Assembly: GCA_965214025.1 (NCBI GenBank)
Contig: CBDCAW010000012.1
Location: 62,001-126,000 of the forward strand
Source of the DNA: Granulosicoccus sp965214025
GTDB taxonomy: Bacteria; Pseudomonadota; Gammaproteobacteria; Granulosicoccales; Granulosicoccaceae
Reading direction: 5' to 3'
DNA: 64,000 nt
A program made the position numbers and the translations under genes. Below are positions 7,856-16,773 of the stretch, in pieces. Under the pieces are notes generated by a model. It made no database searches and was not told the origin of the DNA. It saw only the letters and a program-made list of their open reading frames with translations. Position 1 is the first letter of the stretch; each line of letters begins with the position of its first letter.

Positions 7856-8951
7856 GAGGGTAGGAACCCAGCACACGGAACAGCGGCGCGATCTGCGACA
7901 GCTCATCGAGCACCGGTGCCAGGCTTGCGTCGTCGCGGTGGCCGGCGATGTCGATGAAGAAAACGTATTCCCACAATCGCGTGCGACCGGGTCGTGACTC
8001 GATGCGAGTCATGCTCACCCCGGCCTCCTCCAGCGGCATCAACATCCGGCGCAGCCCACCGGGCTGGTGCGGCGCGTTGATCAGCAACAGGGTGGCGTCT
8101 TCGCCGCTGGGCGGTACGTCCTGATCGCCGATGACCAGGAAACGCGTGGTGTTGGTCCTCTCGTCCTCGATGCCGTCGGCGAGACTCGCGAGCTGGTAAA
8201 GCTCACCTGCCGACTCGCCGGCGATCGCAGCGACCCCGGCTGTCGACTGAGCCAGTTTCGCGGCTGCCGCATTGCTGCTCTCGCTGATTCTCGGCACGCC
8301 GGGCAGATGGCTGTCAAGCCAGTGCCGGCACTGAGCCAGCGACTGCGGGTGGGCGTGAACCGCGCTGATACCGCGCATGGATGCTTCGCGACTCAACAGA
8401 TGATGCTGGATTCTCAGACGCACCTCGCCGCATACCCGCAGCGTGGTCTTCATCAGCAGGTCGAGCGTGTGGGTGATCGTGCCCTCGGTCGAGTTCTCGA
8501 CGGGCACCACGCCAAAGCGTGCCCGCCCGTTTTCCACCGCATGGAAGATATCGGCAATACCGTTCTCCGGCACCGTCTCCACCGCGTGCCCGAAGTGACG
8601 CCAGGTGGCCGCCTGACTGTAGGTTCCCTCAGGCCCGAGACAGGCCACGCGCAGGGGCTCTTCGAGTGCGAGGCTGCCCGACATGATCTCGCGGAAGATG
8701 CGCTGTACCGCGTCGTCCGGCTGTGGCCCACGGTTGCGCCTGGCGACTTCACGCAGGATCTGCGCCTCGCGCTCCGGCCGATAGAAACAGACCGGTTGGC
8801 CGTTGGCCGCCGCCTTCTTGATTCCGGCCACCTCCAGCGACGCCTCGGCCCGCTTTTCCAGCAACTGCTGTATTTCCCTGTCGATGCTGTCGATGCGTCG
8901 GCGGATAGCGCCAAGCCTGTCTTCGTTGCTCACCCTGTCTTCGCTGCTCAC
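7845..8951 (-). CDS. pheA: Bifunctional chorismate mutase / prephenate dehydratase (P-protein)
   Basis: Converts chorismate to prephenate and then to phenylpyruvate. Domains: AroQ chorismate mutase at residues 10-95 (IRRRIDSIDREIQQLLEKRA, YRPEREAQIL), prephenate dehydratase at 100-275 (ACLGPEGTYSQAA, FGVVPVENSTEG with the catalytic TRF as TTRFLVIG), and a C-terminal ACT regulatory domain (APHQPGGLRRML and ESRPGR), where phenylalanine normally binds. GTG at 8951 gives 368 residues, matching the family's 360 or so; a second GTG at 8933 lies within a tandem 18-bp duplication and is equally possible. No ATG fits. serC, usually just upstream, is absent. Confidence 0.95.
   Translation of the reverse strand: MSSEDRVSNEDRLGAIRRRIDSIDREIQQLLEKRAEASLEVAGIKKAAANGQPVCFYRPEREAQILREVARRNRGPQPDDAVQRIFREIMSGSLALEEPLRVACLGPEGTYSQAATWRHFGHAVETVPENGIADIFHAVENGRARFGVVPVENSTEGTITHTLDLLMKTTLRVCGEVRLRIQHHLLSREASMRGISAVHAHPQSLAQCRHWLDSHLPGVPRISESSNAAAAKLAQSTAGVAAIAGESAGELYQLASLADGIEDERTNTTRFLVIGDQDVPPSGEDATLLLINAPHQPGGLRRMLMPLEEAGVSMTRIESRPGRTRLWEYVFFIDIAGHRDDASLAPVLDELSQIAPLFRVLGSYPRAL
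8916..8951 (-). repeat. Tandem 18-bp duplication at the pheA start
   Basis: Two consecutive 18-base copies differing at one base encode VSSEDR and VSNEDR. Each copy begins with GTG, so the duplication also duplicated the candidate start codon of pheA. Confidence 0.8.
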
Positions 8952-9387
8952 TTTGTTGGGTCGCTCATCGATCGTTGGCCCGTGCGGGATTCGGGCCGAA
9001 CAGTATGCCAGCACTGAGGCTCCGCCCGCTGGTGGCACCTTCCAGCCTTCATGCAGCAGAGCCGACGGGCGGTTGCCGAACAGGACGCTCTGCAACGGAG
9101 CGTCGGCTGCGATTGCCGGCTGATGTCGTCATCAGAAAGATCGACGCCGTTTAGGCACTGGCCACTGCACCGTTCTCGTCGATCTGGCCGTATATAGTCT
9201 GGTGTGAGTCCCGACTTCGGCCTGTGGGCACTCCCGGGAGCCTGCACGGCGCAAATCCATGGGCGGCGCCGCCCGTAGATTTGCGCCGTGCAGGCTCCCT
9301 GTACAACAATCTGGCTGCAAGTGACGCACAAGTCGGCCCTGATGCGGGAGACGGTAGCGGCGTCCCTCTCGAACCGGAATTCTACAG
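8952..9387. other. Intergenic region between divergent pheA and the DMGDH-like gene
   Basis: This 436-bp stretch must hold the promoters for both divergent genes. I see no coding sequence with support. Its one clear structure is the long palindrome at 9236-9299. Confidence 0.6.
9236..9299. repeat. 64-bp near-perfect palindrome (long hairpin/cruciform)
   Basis: The 22-base arms 9236-9257 and 9278-9299 are exact reverse complements, starting GGGAGCCTGCACGG on the left. The 20-base centre contains a further perfect inverted repeat, GGGCGGC/GCCGCCC (9261-9274), leaving only two or three unpaired positions. No T-run follows on either strand, so it is not a typical rho-independent terminator. It lies 88 bp before the DMGDH-like start codon. 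Confidence 0.9.
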
Positions 9388-11955
9388 ATGGCAAGTTTCC
9401 CCTCCAGCGCCAAGGTCGTGATCATCGGCCAGGGCGGTATCGTCGGTGCGTCGGTGGCGCATCATCTGATCGAGCGCGGCTGGGACGACATCGTCGGCAT
9501 AGACATGTCGTCGATCCCGACCGATGTCGGCTCTACCGCACATGCGTCGGACTTCTGTTATGCCACCGCGCACGATCAGATGACTTGCCATACGACGACG
9601 TACAGCATGGACTTCTTCGAGAAGCGCGGACGATACGCACGCATCGGCGGGCTGGAGGTGGCGCGTGTCGGCGACGACGAGCGCATGGGGGAGTTGCAAC
9701 GCAAGGTTGCCTCCGGCAAGGCCTTCGGCACCCGCGCGTACATGATCAGTGCAGCCGAGGCGAAGGAGAAGATGCCGCTGCTCGAGGAAGGCATGATTCA
9801 GGGCGCACTGTGGGATCCGGACGCCGGCCTGGTCGTCCCCCGTTCCCAGGTGGTCACCGGTGAGCTTGTGGAAGAGGCCGAGAAAACCGGCAAGCTGCGC
9901 GCCTTCGCCAACACACCGGCTACCGGGCTCGACATCAGGGAGGGGCGCATCGTAGGCGTGGAAACGTCGCGTGGTTACATCGCTGCCGAGCATGTCGTGG
10001 TGTGCGCCGGGCTCTGGGGTCGGCTGATCGCGCAGATGGCCGGCGAAGACCTGCCGGTGATGCCGGTCGATCACCCGTTGCTGTGGTTCGGCCCTTACAA
10101 GGAGTTCGAAGGCACCGGCAAGCACATCGGCTGGCCACTGTTGCGCGACCAGGGCAATTCCGCCTACCTGCGCGACACAGGCGACCCGACCACCTCCGAA
10201 GGCGGCATGATCGAGTGGGGCTACTACGAAGAGCGCGAGCCGCGCCTGTGCCACCCGCGTGACATCCTCGACAAGAAGGAAGCCCGGCTGTCGCCCTCGC
10301 AGCGCGACCTGGAAATGGACCAGATCATCGAGCCGCTGGAACGCGCGATCGAACTCACACCGATTCTCGGCGAACTGGGCTATGACGAAAAGCGCTCGTT
10401 CAACGGCCTGTTGCAGGTGACCGCCGACGGTGGCCCGTCGGTCGGTGAGTCTGCCAACGTACGTGGCCTGTGGTACGCCGTATCCGTCTGGGTAAAGGAT
10501 GGTCCGGGCACCGGCAAGATCATTGCCGACTGGATGACCGACGGGCGAACCGAACTCGACCACTTCGGCATCGACGTCTCCCGCACCTATGCCTTCCAGC
10601 AGGACGAGCAGTACATCCACGATCGCTGCTACGAAACGGCGTTCAAGATCTACAACCCGGCGGTTCACACACGTGAGCCGTACAGCAAGGGGCGCAGCCT
10701 GCGTCGCAGTCCGTTCTACGAGCGCGAGGAGGCTCTCGGCGGCTACTTCATGGAAGCCGCCGGCTGGGAACGGGCACACGGCTATGCCAGCAATGAACAT
10801 CTGTTGGAAAAGTTCGGCGACCAGGTGCCGGTGCGTGAAGACGAATGGGACAACCGTCATTTCTGGCGTGTGTCGAACGCGGAACACCTGCAGCTCTCCG
10901 AAGACGTCGGCATGGTGAACCTGTCGCATTTCGCCATCTACGACGTGAGTGGCGAGGATGCCGAAAGCCTGATGGAATACACCTGCGTGGCCAAGGTCGG
11001 TGGCGATACCGCGATCGGCAAGGGCGTGTACACGCACTGGCTCGATCACGTCGGTGGGGTGCGTGCGGACCTGACGGTCATACGCATGGCCGACTCTCAC
11101 TGGCGCATCATCGATGGCGGCGCATCGGGTAACCGGGATTTCGTCTGGTTGCAGCGTCTCGGCGCGGATCACGACTTTACCAACGTGGACATCGTCGATC
11201 GTACTGCCGACTACGCCTGCCTGGGCATCTGGGGCCCGAATGCACGCACCACCCTGGAGAAGCTGGTCGAGAAGCCTGAGGAGCTGAGCCACGAGAACTT
11301 TCCGTTCGCTGCGGTTCGCAACCTGCGTATAGATGGCGTCAAGGTCTCGGCCTTCCGCATCTCCTATGTAGGCGAGCAAGGCTGGGAATTGCACTTCGAC
11401 TATACCGATGGCATGAAGGTCTGGGATGCGTTGGCCGCCGCAGGCGTCACCCCCATCGGCATCGAGACGTACGCGAACAGCCGCCGGCTGGAAAAGAGCC
11501 TGCGCCTGCAGAACGCCGATCTGCTTACCGAATACAACCTGCTGGAGGCCGACCTGGCGCGACCCAGGGTGAAGCCCGCAGATTTTCACGGCAAGGCGGC
11601 GTACATGGAGCAGCGGGAGCTGGCGCACCAGGTTGCCTATCTGTGCACCATGACCATGGTCGACAATGTCGACAGCCACGGCGTGGCACGCTACCCCGTG
11701 GGTACGTCGCCACTGATGGATCCGGAAACCGGCGAAACGTTGATCGATTCCAAGGGACGGCGCTCCTATACCACCAGCATCGTGTATGGGCCGAGCATCG
11801 GCAAGAACATCGCGATGGGTTACCTGCCCTACGATTATTGCCAGGAAGGCCGCGAGCTGTTGATGGAATATTTCGGCGAGCAGTACCGGGTCGTGGTCGA
11901 AGGCGTGGGTTACCGGCCCCTCTACGACCCGGAGAATCTCAAGCCGCGCTCTTGA
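9388..11955 (+). CDS. Dimethylglycine/sarcosine dehydrogenase-like flavoprotein with GcvT domain
   Basis: An 855-residue two-part enzyme. Residues 8-400 are a DAO-type FAD oxidoreductase: the dinucleotide fold IIGQGGIVGASVAHHL, and GSTAHASDF, where His52 corresponds to the His that binds FAD covalently in dimethylglycine dehydrogenases. Residues 440-840 are a GcvT-like tetrahydrofolate domain, with ISYVGEQGWELH and a C-terminal barrel. Such enzymes demethylate N-methylglycines (from choline or betaine breakdown) and pass formaldehyde to THF; the actual substrate could be another N-methyl or methyl-sulfur compound. No partner betaine genes are nearby. The gene stands alone, with a palindrome upstream. 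Confidence 0.85.
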   Translation: MASFPSSAKVVIIGQGGIVGASVAHHLIERGWDDIVGIDMSSIPTDVGSTAHASDFCYATAHDQMTCHTTTYSMDFFEKRGRYARIGGLEVARVGDDERMGELQRKVASGKAFGTRAYMISAAEAKEKMPLLEEGMIQGALWDPDAGLVVPRSQVVTGELVEEAEKTGKLRAFANTPATGLDIREGRIVGVETSRGYIAAEHVVVCAGLWGRLIAQMAGEDLPVMPVDHPLLWFGPYKEFEGTGKHIGWPLLRDQGNSAYLRDTGDPTTSEGGMIEWGYYEEREPRLCHPRDILDKKEARLSPSQRDLEMDQIIEPLERAIELTPILGELGYDEKRSFNGLLQVTADGGPSVGESANVRGLWYAVSVWVKDGPGTGKIIADWMTDGRTELDHFGIDVSRTYAFQQDEQYIHDRCYETAFKIYNPAVHTREPYSKGRSLRRSPFYEREEALGGYFMEAAGWERAHGYASNEHLLEKFGDQVPVREDEWDNRHFWRVSNAEHLQLSEDVGMVNLSHFAIYDVSGEDAESLMEYTCVAKVGGDTAIGKGVYTHWLDHVGGVRADLTVIRMADSHWRIIDGGASGNRDFVWLQRLGADHDFTNVDIVDRTADYACLGIWGPNARTTLEKLVEKPEELSHENFPFAAVRNLRIDGVKVSAFRISYVGEQGWELHFDYTDGMKVWDALAAAGVTPIGIETYANSRRLEKSLRLQNADLLTEYNLLEADLARPRVKPADFHGKAAYMEQRELAHQVAYLCTMTMVDNVDSHGVARYPVGTSPLMDPETGETLIDSKGRRSYTTSIVYGPSIGKNIAMGYLPYDYCQEGRELLMEYFGEQYRVVVEGVGYRPLYDPENLKPRS

Positions 11956-12037
11956 GGGCGGCGAACATCAGGCTCCAACGTGACGATGGCGGGTTCGAGC
12001 ATCGCTATCATGTCGAAGGAAACAAAGGAGAGAGACC

Positions 12038-12424
12038 ATGAACAAGACCATTACCGGTATCTACGCCAGCGAAAAAGATGCCGAAGCCGTGAAGCAGGAA
12101 CTCTCTGCCGCCAACATCGACCTGGAGAACATCCGCACGGTGGCACCGAAGGACTTGCCGGAGGCAGATGCTTCGTCTGGCAACGACAACCCTGACGAAT
12201 CGCTGGGAGAGAAAGTGCAGGATTTCATCACATCGTTCTTCGATCCCGACAACACTGACGAGCTACGCGAAAGCCACCGGCAGGCTGTACGCAACGGGTC
12301 GACCCTAGTCATCGTGGAACCGGATACGGAACTGGATGCCGAACGAGCGGAGCGCATACTCGGCTCGCACCTTTCCCGGGAGAACCGGACAGCGGTACCA
12401 GAGGCCAGTGGCCCTGACAGCTAG
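12038..12424 (+). CDS. Small stress-type protein (general stress 17M/YflT-like)
   Basis: A 128-residue acidic cytosolic protein. The start MNKTITGIYASEKDAEAVKQEL, followed by a loop with NIDLENIRTV and a C-terminal GSTLVIVEPD strand, is the ferredoxin-like pattern of the general stress protein 17M/YflT family, whose biochemical role is not known. A strong ribosome site (AAAGGAGAG) precedes the ATG. Its stop codon interlocks with the stop of the convergent membrane-protein gene in the bases CTAG. Family assignment is by pattern only. Confidence 0.7.
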   Translation: MNKTITGIYASEKDAEAVKQELSAANIDLENIRTVAPKDLPEADASSGNDNPDESLGEKVQDFITSFFDPDNTDELRESHRQAVRNGSTLVIVEPDTELDAERAERILGSHLSRENRTAVPEASGPDS

Positions 12425-12585
12425 AGAAGCAGTTGTTCCAGGGTGGGCCAACCGAGAACGGGCGCCGAGAACCAGTATCCCGCCAGCAGAACGACCGACC
12501 AGAGAACCAGCTGAAACATCGTACCGGCTACCTTGAACGCGAGATAGATACCTACGACGACGACGACCAGACCCAGCCAGCTCAT
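12421..12585 (-). CDS. Small hydrophobic membrane protein
   Basis: A 54-residue protein made almost wholly of two hydrophobic stretches: residues 2-25 (WLGLVVVVVGIYLAFKVAG) and 28-44 (LVLWSVVLLAGYWFSAP). The ATG at 12585 is preceded by GCAGGA with eight-base spacing; upstream in-frame starts lack one. I do not recognise a named family. It converges on the stress-type gene with overlapping stops, so it may belong to the same stress response, but that is inference. Confidence 0.65.
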   Translation of the reverse strand: MSWLGLVVVVVGIYLAFKVAGTMFQLVLWSVVLLAGYWFSAPVLGWPTLEQLLL

Positions 12586-13239
12586 GATTGACATCCTGCA
12601 AAATAAATCATGATCGAAGGGTAGCACTGAGTACCCTGTCGAAAGCGGGCCGGCGGTCATAGTACGCACCGAAAGCGGCCACCCCTACTTTGATATACGG
12701 CGAGGCTTCCGCCTCTCCCCTGAATGATGATGACGGGTCGCGCGTCACTTCAGGTTGGGAGGTTCACCGTCTTGCCTCACAGGCCCGTTCGGGCTGAACG
12801 GTCATCGTAGCCAGGCGAGCCTACCTTGCACCCGGTGTCAATTTCCTGACCGGCCTGTCGACAGGCAATGGAGGCTATCTGCACAACATTGCCGAATGGC
12901 AATATATTGCCCGCTACTTCTGGCCCACATCGGCTTCGCCCAGACCTTCCTGCACGAACGGTTCGTGAAACAACGACCTACCACTTTCGAACACCTCTGA
13001 ATCTCATCCCGCTGCGTTGTTCGTCGGTTCGATAGTCGACTATTTGCTCTCTCTCGACTCGCCGGATGAGCGCATCAGCGGCTGACAGTGGCATTTAATT
13101 CTTTCACGAACCGTGAGCGCGGGTATGGTCGTATTCACATGAACGCGGCAGTTCATGGGCAACATTGTCTGGCTGACTACCGCTACCTACGGTTGCGGAC
13201 CTGGAAAGCCGTTGAATCAACGGGAGACGATAAACAGAC
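12586..13239. other. 654-bp intergenic stretch, no supported gene
   Basis: Six-frame reading gives only short frames (12755-13000 and 13088-13276) with no family resemblance and no ribosome site. A small hairpin GAGGC-TTCC-GCCTC lies at 12702-12715. The stretch may be decayed coding sequence, but I cannot show it. Confidence 0.5.
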
Positions 13240-14385
13240 GTGCACCACTCATCGAAACATCAACTCATCGATCTGACAGAACAAATGCCGTCGGATGCGT
13301 CGGTACGTCTGCGTGAGCGCCGACGGTTCCTGTGTCAGGCGGGAATGGCTGCGTTCGCGGCATCGAGTACTGCCGATGCCTTCGGCCAGGCCTTCGACCG
13401 GTACTCGCCTGAGGCCCCACCCACGCGATACCCCGAACCGGACGTAATAGCGCTGGACCCTCGTTTCAAGTACAAACTTGGCAACTCCCCGATCCTGCGA
13501 CTCCATCAAGGCACACTCTGGTCGGAAGGGCCTGCATGGAACGGCGTTGGCCGCTACCTCATCTGGAGCGACATACCGAACGACGAGATCTTGCGCTGGA
13601 GCGAGGAAGACGGCCACGTGGGCCGGCGTTTTCGCTCACCGTCTAACAATTCGAATGGCAACACCTTCGACTTCCAGGGTCGGCATATATCGTTCTGCCA
13701 CGGTACGAGAAACGTGATCCGCTATGAGCCGGACGGCTCGATCACGGAGCTTGCCGGCGGCTTCGACGGCAAGGAATTCAATGCTCCGAACGACGGCGCC
13801 GTGCATCCGGATGGCTGGTTGATGTTCACCGATCCGGGCTACGGTTCGATGATGAACTACGAAGGCAATCGCCTGCCATCAAGTGCCGACAGCCCTCAGC
13901 CGAATCAGAAAGAGGCGATCTATCGAGTGGATGCCCCCGGCAAGATCGAAAAGGTGGCGGATGATCCCTACAAGCCGAATGGCCTGTGCTTTTCACCTGA
14001 CTACAAGCGTTGCTACGTCGCCGACACCGGCGTATCACACTACGACAAGGCCAAGGGCGTCATCTGGGTCTACGATGTGCAGGGCAAGAAGTTGACCAAC
14101 CCGCAAGTGTTTGCCAGCAACGACTACGATGGCAAGTCCGGCCTCGCCGACGGTATCCGATGCGATGAGGACGGTAACGTATGGGCGGGTATGGGCTGGG
14201 CGGGCGAAGGCTATGACGGCGTGCATGTATTCCACCCCGATGGCACACGCATCGGCTATATCAAGATGCCCGAGGTCATTGCCAACGTCTGCTTTGGTGG
14301 CACCAAGCGCAACCGTCTGTTCATGGCGGGCAGCCAGTCGCTGTACGCGGTGTACGTGGAAACACGCGGCGGTACGCTCACCTGA
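13240..14385 (+). CDS. SMP-30/gluconolactonase-family protein with Tat-like signal
   Basis: A 381-residue six-bladed propeller protein. The N terminus has ERRRFLCQAGMAAFAASS, a twin-arginine-like signal, suggesting export in folded form. Propeller hallmarks: LWSEGPAWNG (metal-binding Glu), NSNGNTFDFQGR, FNAPNDGAVHPDG (Asn and Asp metal ligands), PNGLCFSPDYKRCYVADT and GLADGIRCDEDGNVW. Family members hydrolyse sugar lactones or related esters with one divalent metal. The start is uncertain: GTG at 13240 has GGGAGA rather far upstream, and an ATG at 13285 would also keep the signal. No sugar-catabolic neighbours tell the substrate. Confidence 0.87.
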   Translation: MHHSSKHQLIDLTEQMPSDASVRLRERRRFLCQAGMAAFAASSTADAFGQAFDRYSPEAPPTRYPEPDVIALDPRFKYKLGNSPILRLHQGTLWSEGPAWNGVGRYLIWSDIPNDEILRWSEEDGHVGRRFRSPSNNSNGNTFDFQGRHISFCHGTRNVIRYEPDGSITELAGGFDGKEFNAPNDGAVHPDGWLMFTDPGYGSMMNYEGNRLPSSADSPQPNQKEAIYRVDAPGKIEKVADDPYKPNGLCFSPDYKRCYVADTGVSHYDKAKGVIWVYDVQGKKLTNPQVFASNDYDGKSGLADGIRCDEDGNVWAGMGWAGEGYDGVHVFHPDGTRIGYIKMPEVIANVCFGGTKRNRLFMAGSQSLYAVYVETRGGTLT

Positions 14386-14413
14386 TGGTGCAGGCAGGCG
14401 ATTCGTGAACGTC

Positions 14414-14460
14414 AGCGAGGCGTGAAGTCAAATTTGCAATCTGGAACATCACGCCTCGCT
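14414..14460. terminator. 12-bp inverted repeat after the lactonase gene, possible terminator
   Basis: AGCGAGGCGTGA (14414-14425) is matched exactly by TCACGCCTCGCT (14449-14460) around a 23-base loop, 28 bases after the lactonase stop codon. No T-run follows, so it is at best an atypical terminator or mRNA stabilising hairpin; it could also be an operator for the next gene. Confidence 0.45.
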
Positions 14461-14518
14461 CGCTCGACTGACTGCCCTACCCTCTGGTGCCGTTTACCTG
14501 TCGAACAGAGGTTTTTTC

Positions 14519-14929
14519 ATGAGCATGACGTACCCGGACAACACACTCGTTATCGTCGCCGACGGCAATCAGGCCCTGGTGTTTCACAGCAATTCGGGAG
14601 ACGGCAGCCTCAAGCTGAAGAAAACCTCCACGTTGAGTCCGAAAGATCTCGCTGACGACGGGCCAGCCGGCAGTCAACCGGTCGAGTCGTCACCGCAGGA
14701 CAATGACGAGGCGACCTTCGCGAAACAACTCGCCGAGTACCTGAACCGTCGAGGCAAGAAAAATGCCTTTCAGGCACTGGTGCTGGCAGCTGACCCTCAA
14801 TCACTAGGTCAGATTCGGCCAAGTCTGCACAAGAGCGTGACCGAGAAGCTCATCTGCGAAGTCGACAAGACACTGACGAATTCTCCGGTGTCCGATATTG
14901 AACGTTCCATCAATGCAAGCGCAGGCTGA
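14519..14929 (+). CDS. Host attachment family protein (PF10116-like)
   Basis: A 136-residue cytosolic protein with the N-terminal strand LVIVADGNQALVFHS, a variable loop, FAKQLAEYLNRRG, LVLAADPQSLGQIRPSLH and a C-terminal DKTLTNSPVSDIERSI helix. This is the host attachment protein pattern (the Agrobacterium AtsE type), related in fold to release-factor-1-like domains; the true function is unsettled. GAGG lies upstream of the ATG. It is transcribed alone, behind the inverted repeat at 14414-14460. Confidence 0.8.
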   Translation: MSMTYPDNTLVIVADGNQALVFHSNSGDGSLKLKKTSTLSPKDLADDGPAGSQPVESSPQDNDEATFAKQLAEYLNRRGKKNAFQALVLAADPQSLGQIRPSLHKSVTEKLICEVDKTLTNSPVSDIERSINASAG

Positions 14930-15456
14930 ATCACTCACCATCGGCTCTGCCTGGAACCGAAACGCTCGATGACTCGAGGCTGGGCCTATCGTCGATCAGC
15001 CCGTGATAAATTTCGGGCGAATCGATGACAGGCTCGGGTAAGAGCGGATTCGAATCGCACCATTGAAGGCGTAGCGGCGATCGGCGCGCGTCCTTTCCAT
15101 CGAACAATGCTTCCATCTGCACACCGACTCGGCAACCATCGAGGGATCGCGTCCTGCGCATCCCAGTGACCTGCATGCAGTGATTCTCATCTTCATCGAA
15201 TACCATAAAACACAATTAGAAGTACAGAAACCGACCTAACTTGTGCAGCGTTTACACGGCAGTACGTCAAAGCTACAGACTGTGCCCGCGCTCGTACCCC
15301 GGCAGGATACCGACCGTAAGAAAGCTCGCTGATCAGGGAGAGTCACTTGCCGGTCGCGAATACTTTTCAATTCGCCGACGACGTCTGCAAGGCATCGGGG
15401 CCGATGCGCTGCTTGCCATGTGTCTCAGACAATACAAACGAAGAAAGGTTTCTGTC
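14930..15456. other. 527-bp region upstream of the biosynthetic operon
   Basis: This stretch probably carries the promoter of the seven-gene operon that starts at 15457. It contains one doubtful minus-strand frame (14931-15206) and a 28-codon Cys-containing frame (15404-15490) that overlaps the first gene of the operon. Neither shows a family match. Confidence 0.5.
14931..15206 (-). CDS. Doubtful small hypothetical protein
   Basis: A 91-codon frame starting MVFDEDENHCMQVTG, with no recognised family and no ribosome site before the ATG. It fills a gap and its codon use is not obviously foreign, which is the only support. It may be spurious. Confidence 0.25.
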   Translation of the reverse strand: MVFDEDENHCMQVTGMRRTRSLDGCRVGVQMEALFDGKDARRSPLRLQWCDSNPLLPEPVIDSPEIYHGLIDDRPSLESSSVSVPGRADGE

Positions 15457-16773
15457 ATGCAATTATCCGAAACTACGACCTCCCTGTTGAAGTCGTTGGA
15501 AAGAAATTCATCGAATCCGGACATGGCCACACCAGACTTGGTAGCCGATGCGATCGACATCGATTTCGCCGTTCCACAGAGCCAACGCATGCGCTTTACC
15601 GACAATGTTTTCGAACAGGACCAGCAGGTGCTACTCGATCTGCTGAAACCGTCCGGCTCTCCGCAATGCAAGGTTCAGCTCTGGGTCGACTCCAACGTGG
15701 CCAATGCAGCACCTGAAAAGATCGCGAAGCTTGAAAAGCTGCTCGATCAAGCAGCTGATGTCGAGCTGACCCTGCCTGCCCAGCACATGAAAGGCGGGGA
15801 GTCTTGCAAGCTTGACCCGACGCAGGTCGAGCGCCTGCTCAAGAGCTTCAACGACGCGAACCTCGATCGGCGCAGCTATGTCATCTGCATCGGCGGTGGT
15901 GCGGTACTGGACGTCGTGGGGTTCGCCGCGGCAACGGCTCACCGCGGTATCAGGTTGATTCGCTTGCCCAGCACCACTCTCAGTCAGGATGATTCGGGCG
16001 TAGGTGTAAAGAACGCAGTCAATTACTTCGACAAGAAGAACTGGTTGGGCAGCTTCGCCACCCCGTATGCAGTCATCAACGACATGAGCCTGCTGGACGC
16101 CCTGCCTGATCACGACTTTCTCAGCGGCTTCAGTGAAGCGGTCAAGGTCACGTTGCTCAAGAGTGCACCTGCATTCGAGCAGCTATGTCGTGATGCGAAG
16201 TCGATTGCAGCCCGGGAGCCGGAACCGGTAGCACGTGCCATTCGTATCTCGGTTCTGCTGCATCTGATGCACATCACACACGGCGGCGACCCGTTCGAGG
16301 CGCGCGAGGCACGACCGCTCGACTTCGGTCATTGGTCGGCGCACAAACTTGAAGCCCTCACCGAGTACGGCTTGCGCCATGGTGATGCGGTCGCGATCGG
16401 TGTTGCCATCGATTGCCTGTACAGCGTTCATGCCCATGGGCTGCCCGAAGCAAGAGCTCATCAGGTGCTTCGGTGCATGGAGGATCTGCAACTGCCTCTC
16501 TATCATCCCGTCCTGGACGACCCGACGCCGATCTTCGACGGGCTCGAGGAGTTCAGGCAACACCTGGGTGGGCGCCTTACGGTAACCATGTTGCGAGAGG
16601 CCGGCGATCCGGTCGACGTCAACGAGATCGACGAGGGGCTCGTCGCCAGGGCCATTGATGAGTTACGGGCGTTCTCGCAACGATCATCCGCTCAGGGCAA
16701 GACTGATGCAGACATACTCAGTGCCGGCCGGGCGCATCGGCGCGAGGCAGAGCCAGCCGCGGCAGCGATGTGA
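15457..16773 (+). CDS. EboD-type 3-dehydroquinate synthase-like sugar-phosphate cyclase
   Basis: A 438-residue member of the dehydroquinate synthase superfamily. IGGGAVLDVVGFAAATAHRG (NAD-binding, near residue 145), PSTTLSQDDSGVGVKN, GFSEAVKV (metal Glu, near 226) and RPLDFGHWSAHKLE (metal His) are all present. The wording DSGVGVKN and RPLDFGHW is that of EboD, the cyclase of the ebo/edb metabolite clusters, rather than of AroB. It should cyclise a sugar phosphate to a cyclitol-type product, which is unknown even for EboD. The ATG at 15457 has AAAGG at good spacing. It overlaps the next gene by GTGA, so it opens a coupled operon. The other ebo genes (A, B, C, E, F) are not here. Confidence 0.85.
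   Translation: MQLSETTTSLLKSLERNSSNPDMATPDLVADAIDIDFAVPQSQRMRFTDNVFEQDQQVLLDLLKPSGSPQCKVQLWVDSNVANAAPEKIAKLEKLLDQAADVELTLPAQHMKGGESCKLDPTQVERLLKSFNDANLDRRSYVICIGGGAVLDVVGFAAATAHRGIRLIRLPSTTLSQDDSGVGVKNAVNYFDKKNWLGSFATPYAVINDMSLLDALPDHDFLSGFSEAVKVTLLKSAPAFEQLCRDAKSIAAREPEPVARAIRISVLLHLMHITHGGDPFEAREARPLDFGHWSAHKLEALTEYGLRHGDAVAIGVAIDCLYSVHAHGLPEARAHQVLRCMEDLQLPLYHPVLDDPTPIFDGLEEFRQHLGGRLTVTMLREAGDPVDVNEIDEGLVARAIDELRAFSQRSSAQGKTDADILSAGRAHRREAEPAAAAM

Noticed and set aside
9100..9387. A glycine or SAH riboswitch in the leader of the DMGDH-like gene
   Set aside because: The conserved aptamer cores could not be found; only the palindrome is clear.
9382..11679. A 765-codon open frame on the minus strand opposite the DMGDH-like gene
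   Set aside because: It mirrors the codon periodicity of the plus-strand gene in GC-rich DNA, shows no family motif, and the plus-strand frame has clear FAD and GcvT signatures.
12755..13000. An 81-codon frame in the gap after the stress-type gene
   Set aside because: No ribosome site, no motif, and composition unlike neighbouring genes.
15241..15456. Extension of the cyclase protein to 15241
   Set aside because: The ATG at 15457 has AAAGG at the right distance and gives the family length; the extension is not conserved-looking.
15404..15490. A 28-codon frame with four Cys (MRCLPCVSDNTNEE...), thought of as a YcaO precursor peptide
   Set aside because: It overlaps the start of the cyclase gene, has no good ribosome site and no leader-core pattern. 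Comparison with homologous operons would settle it.
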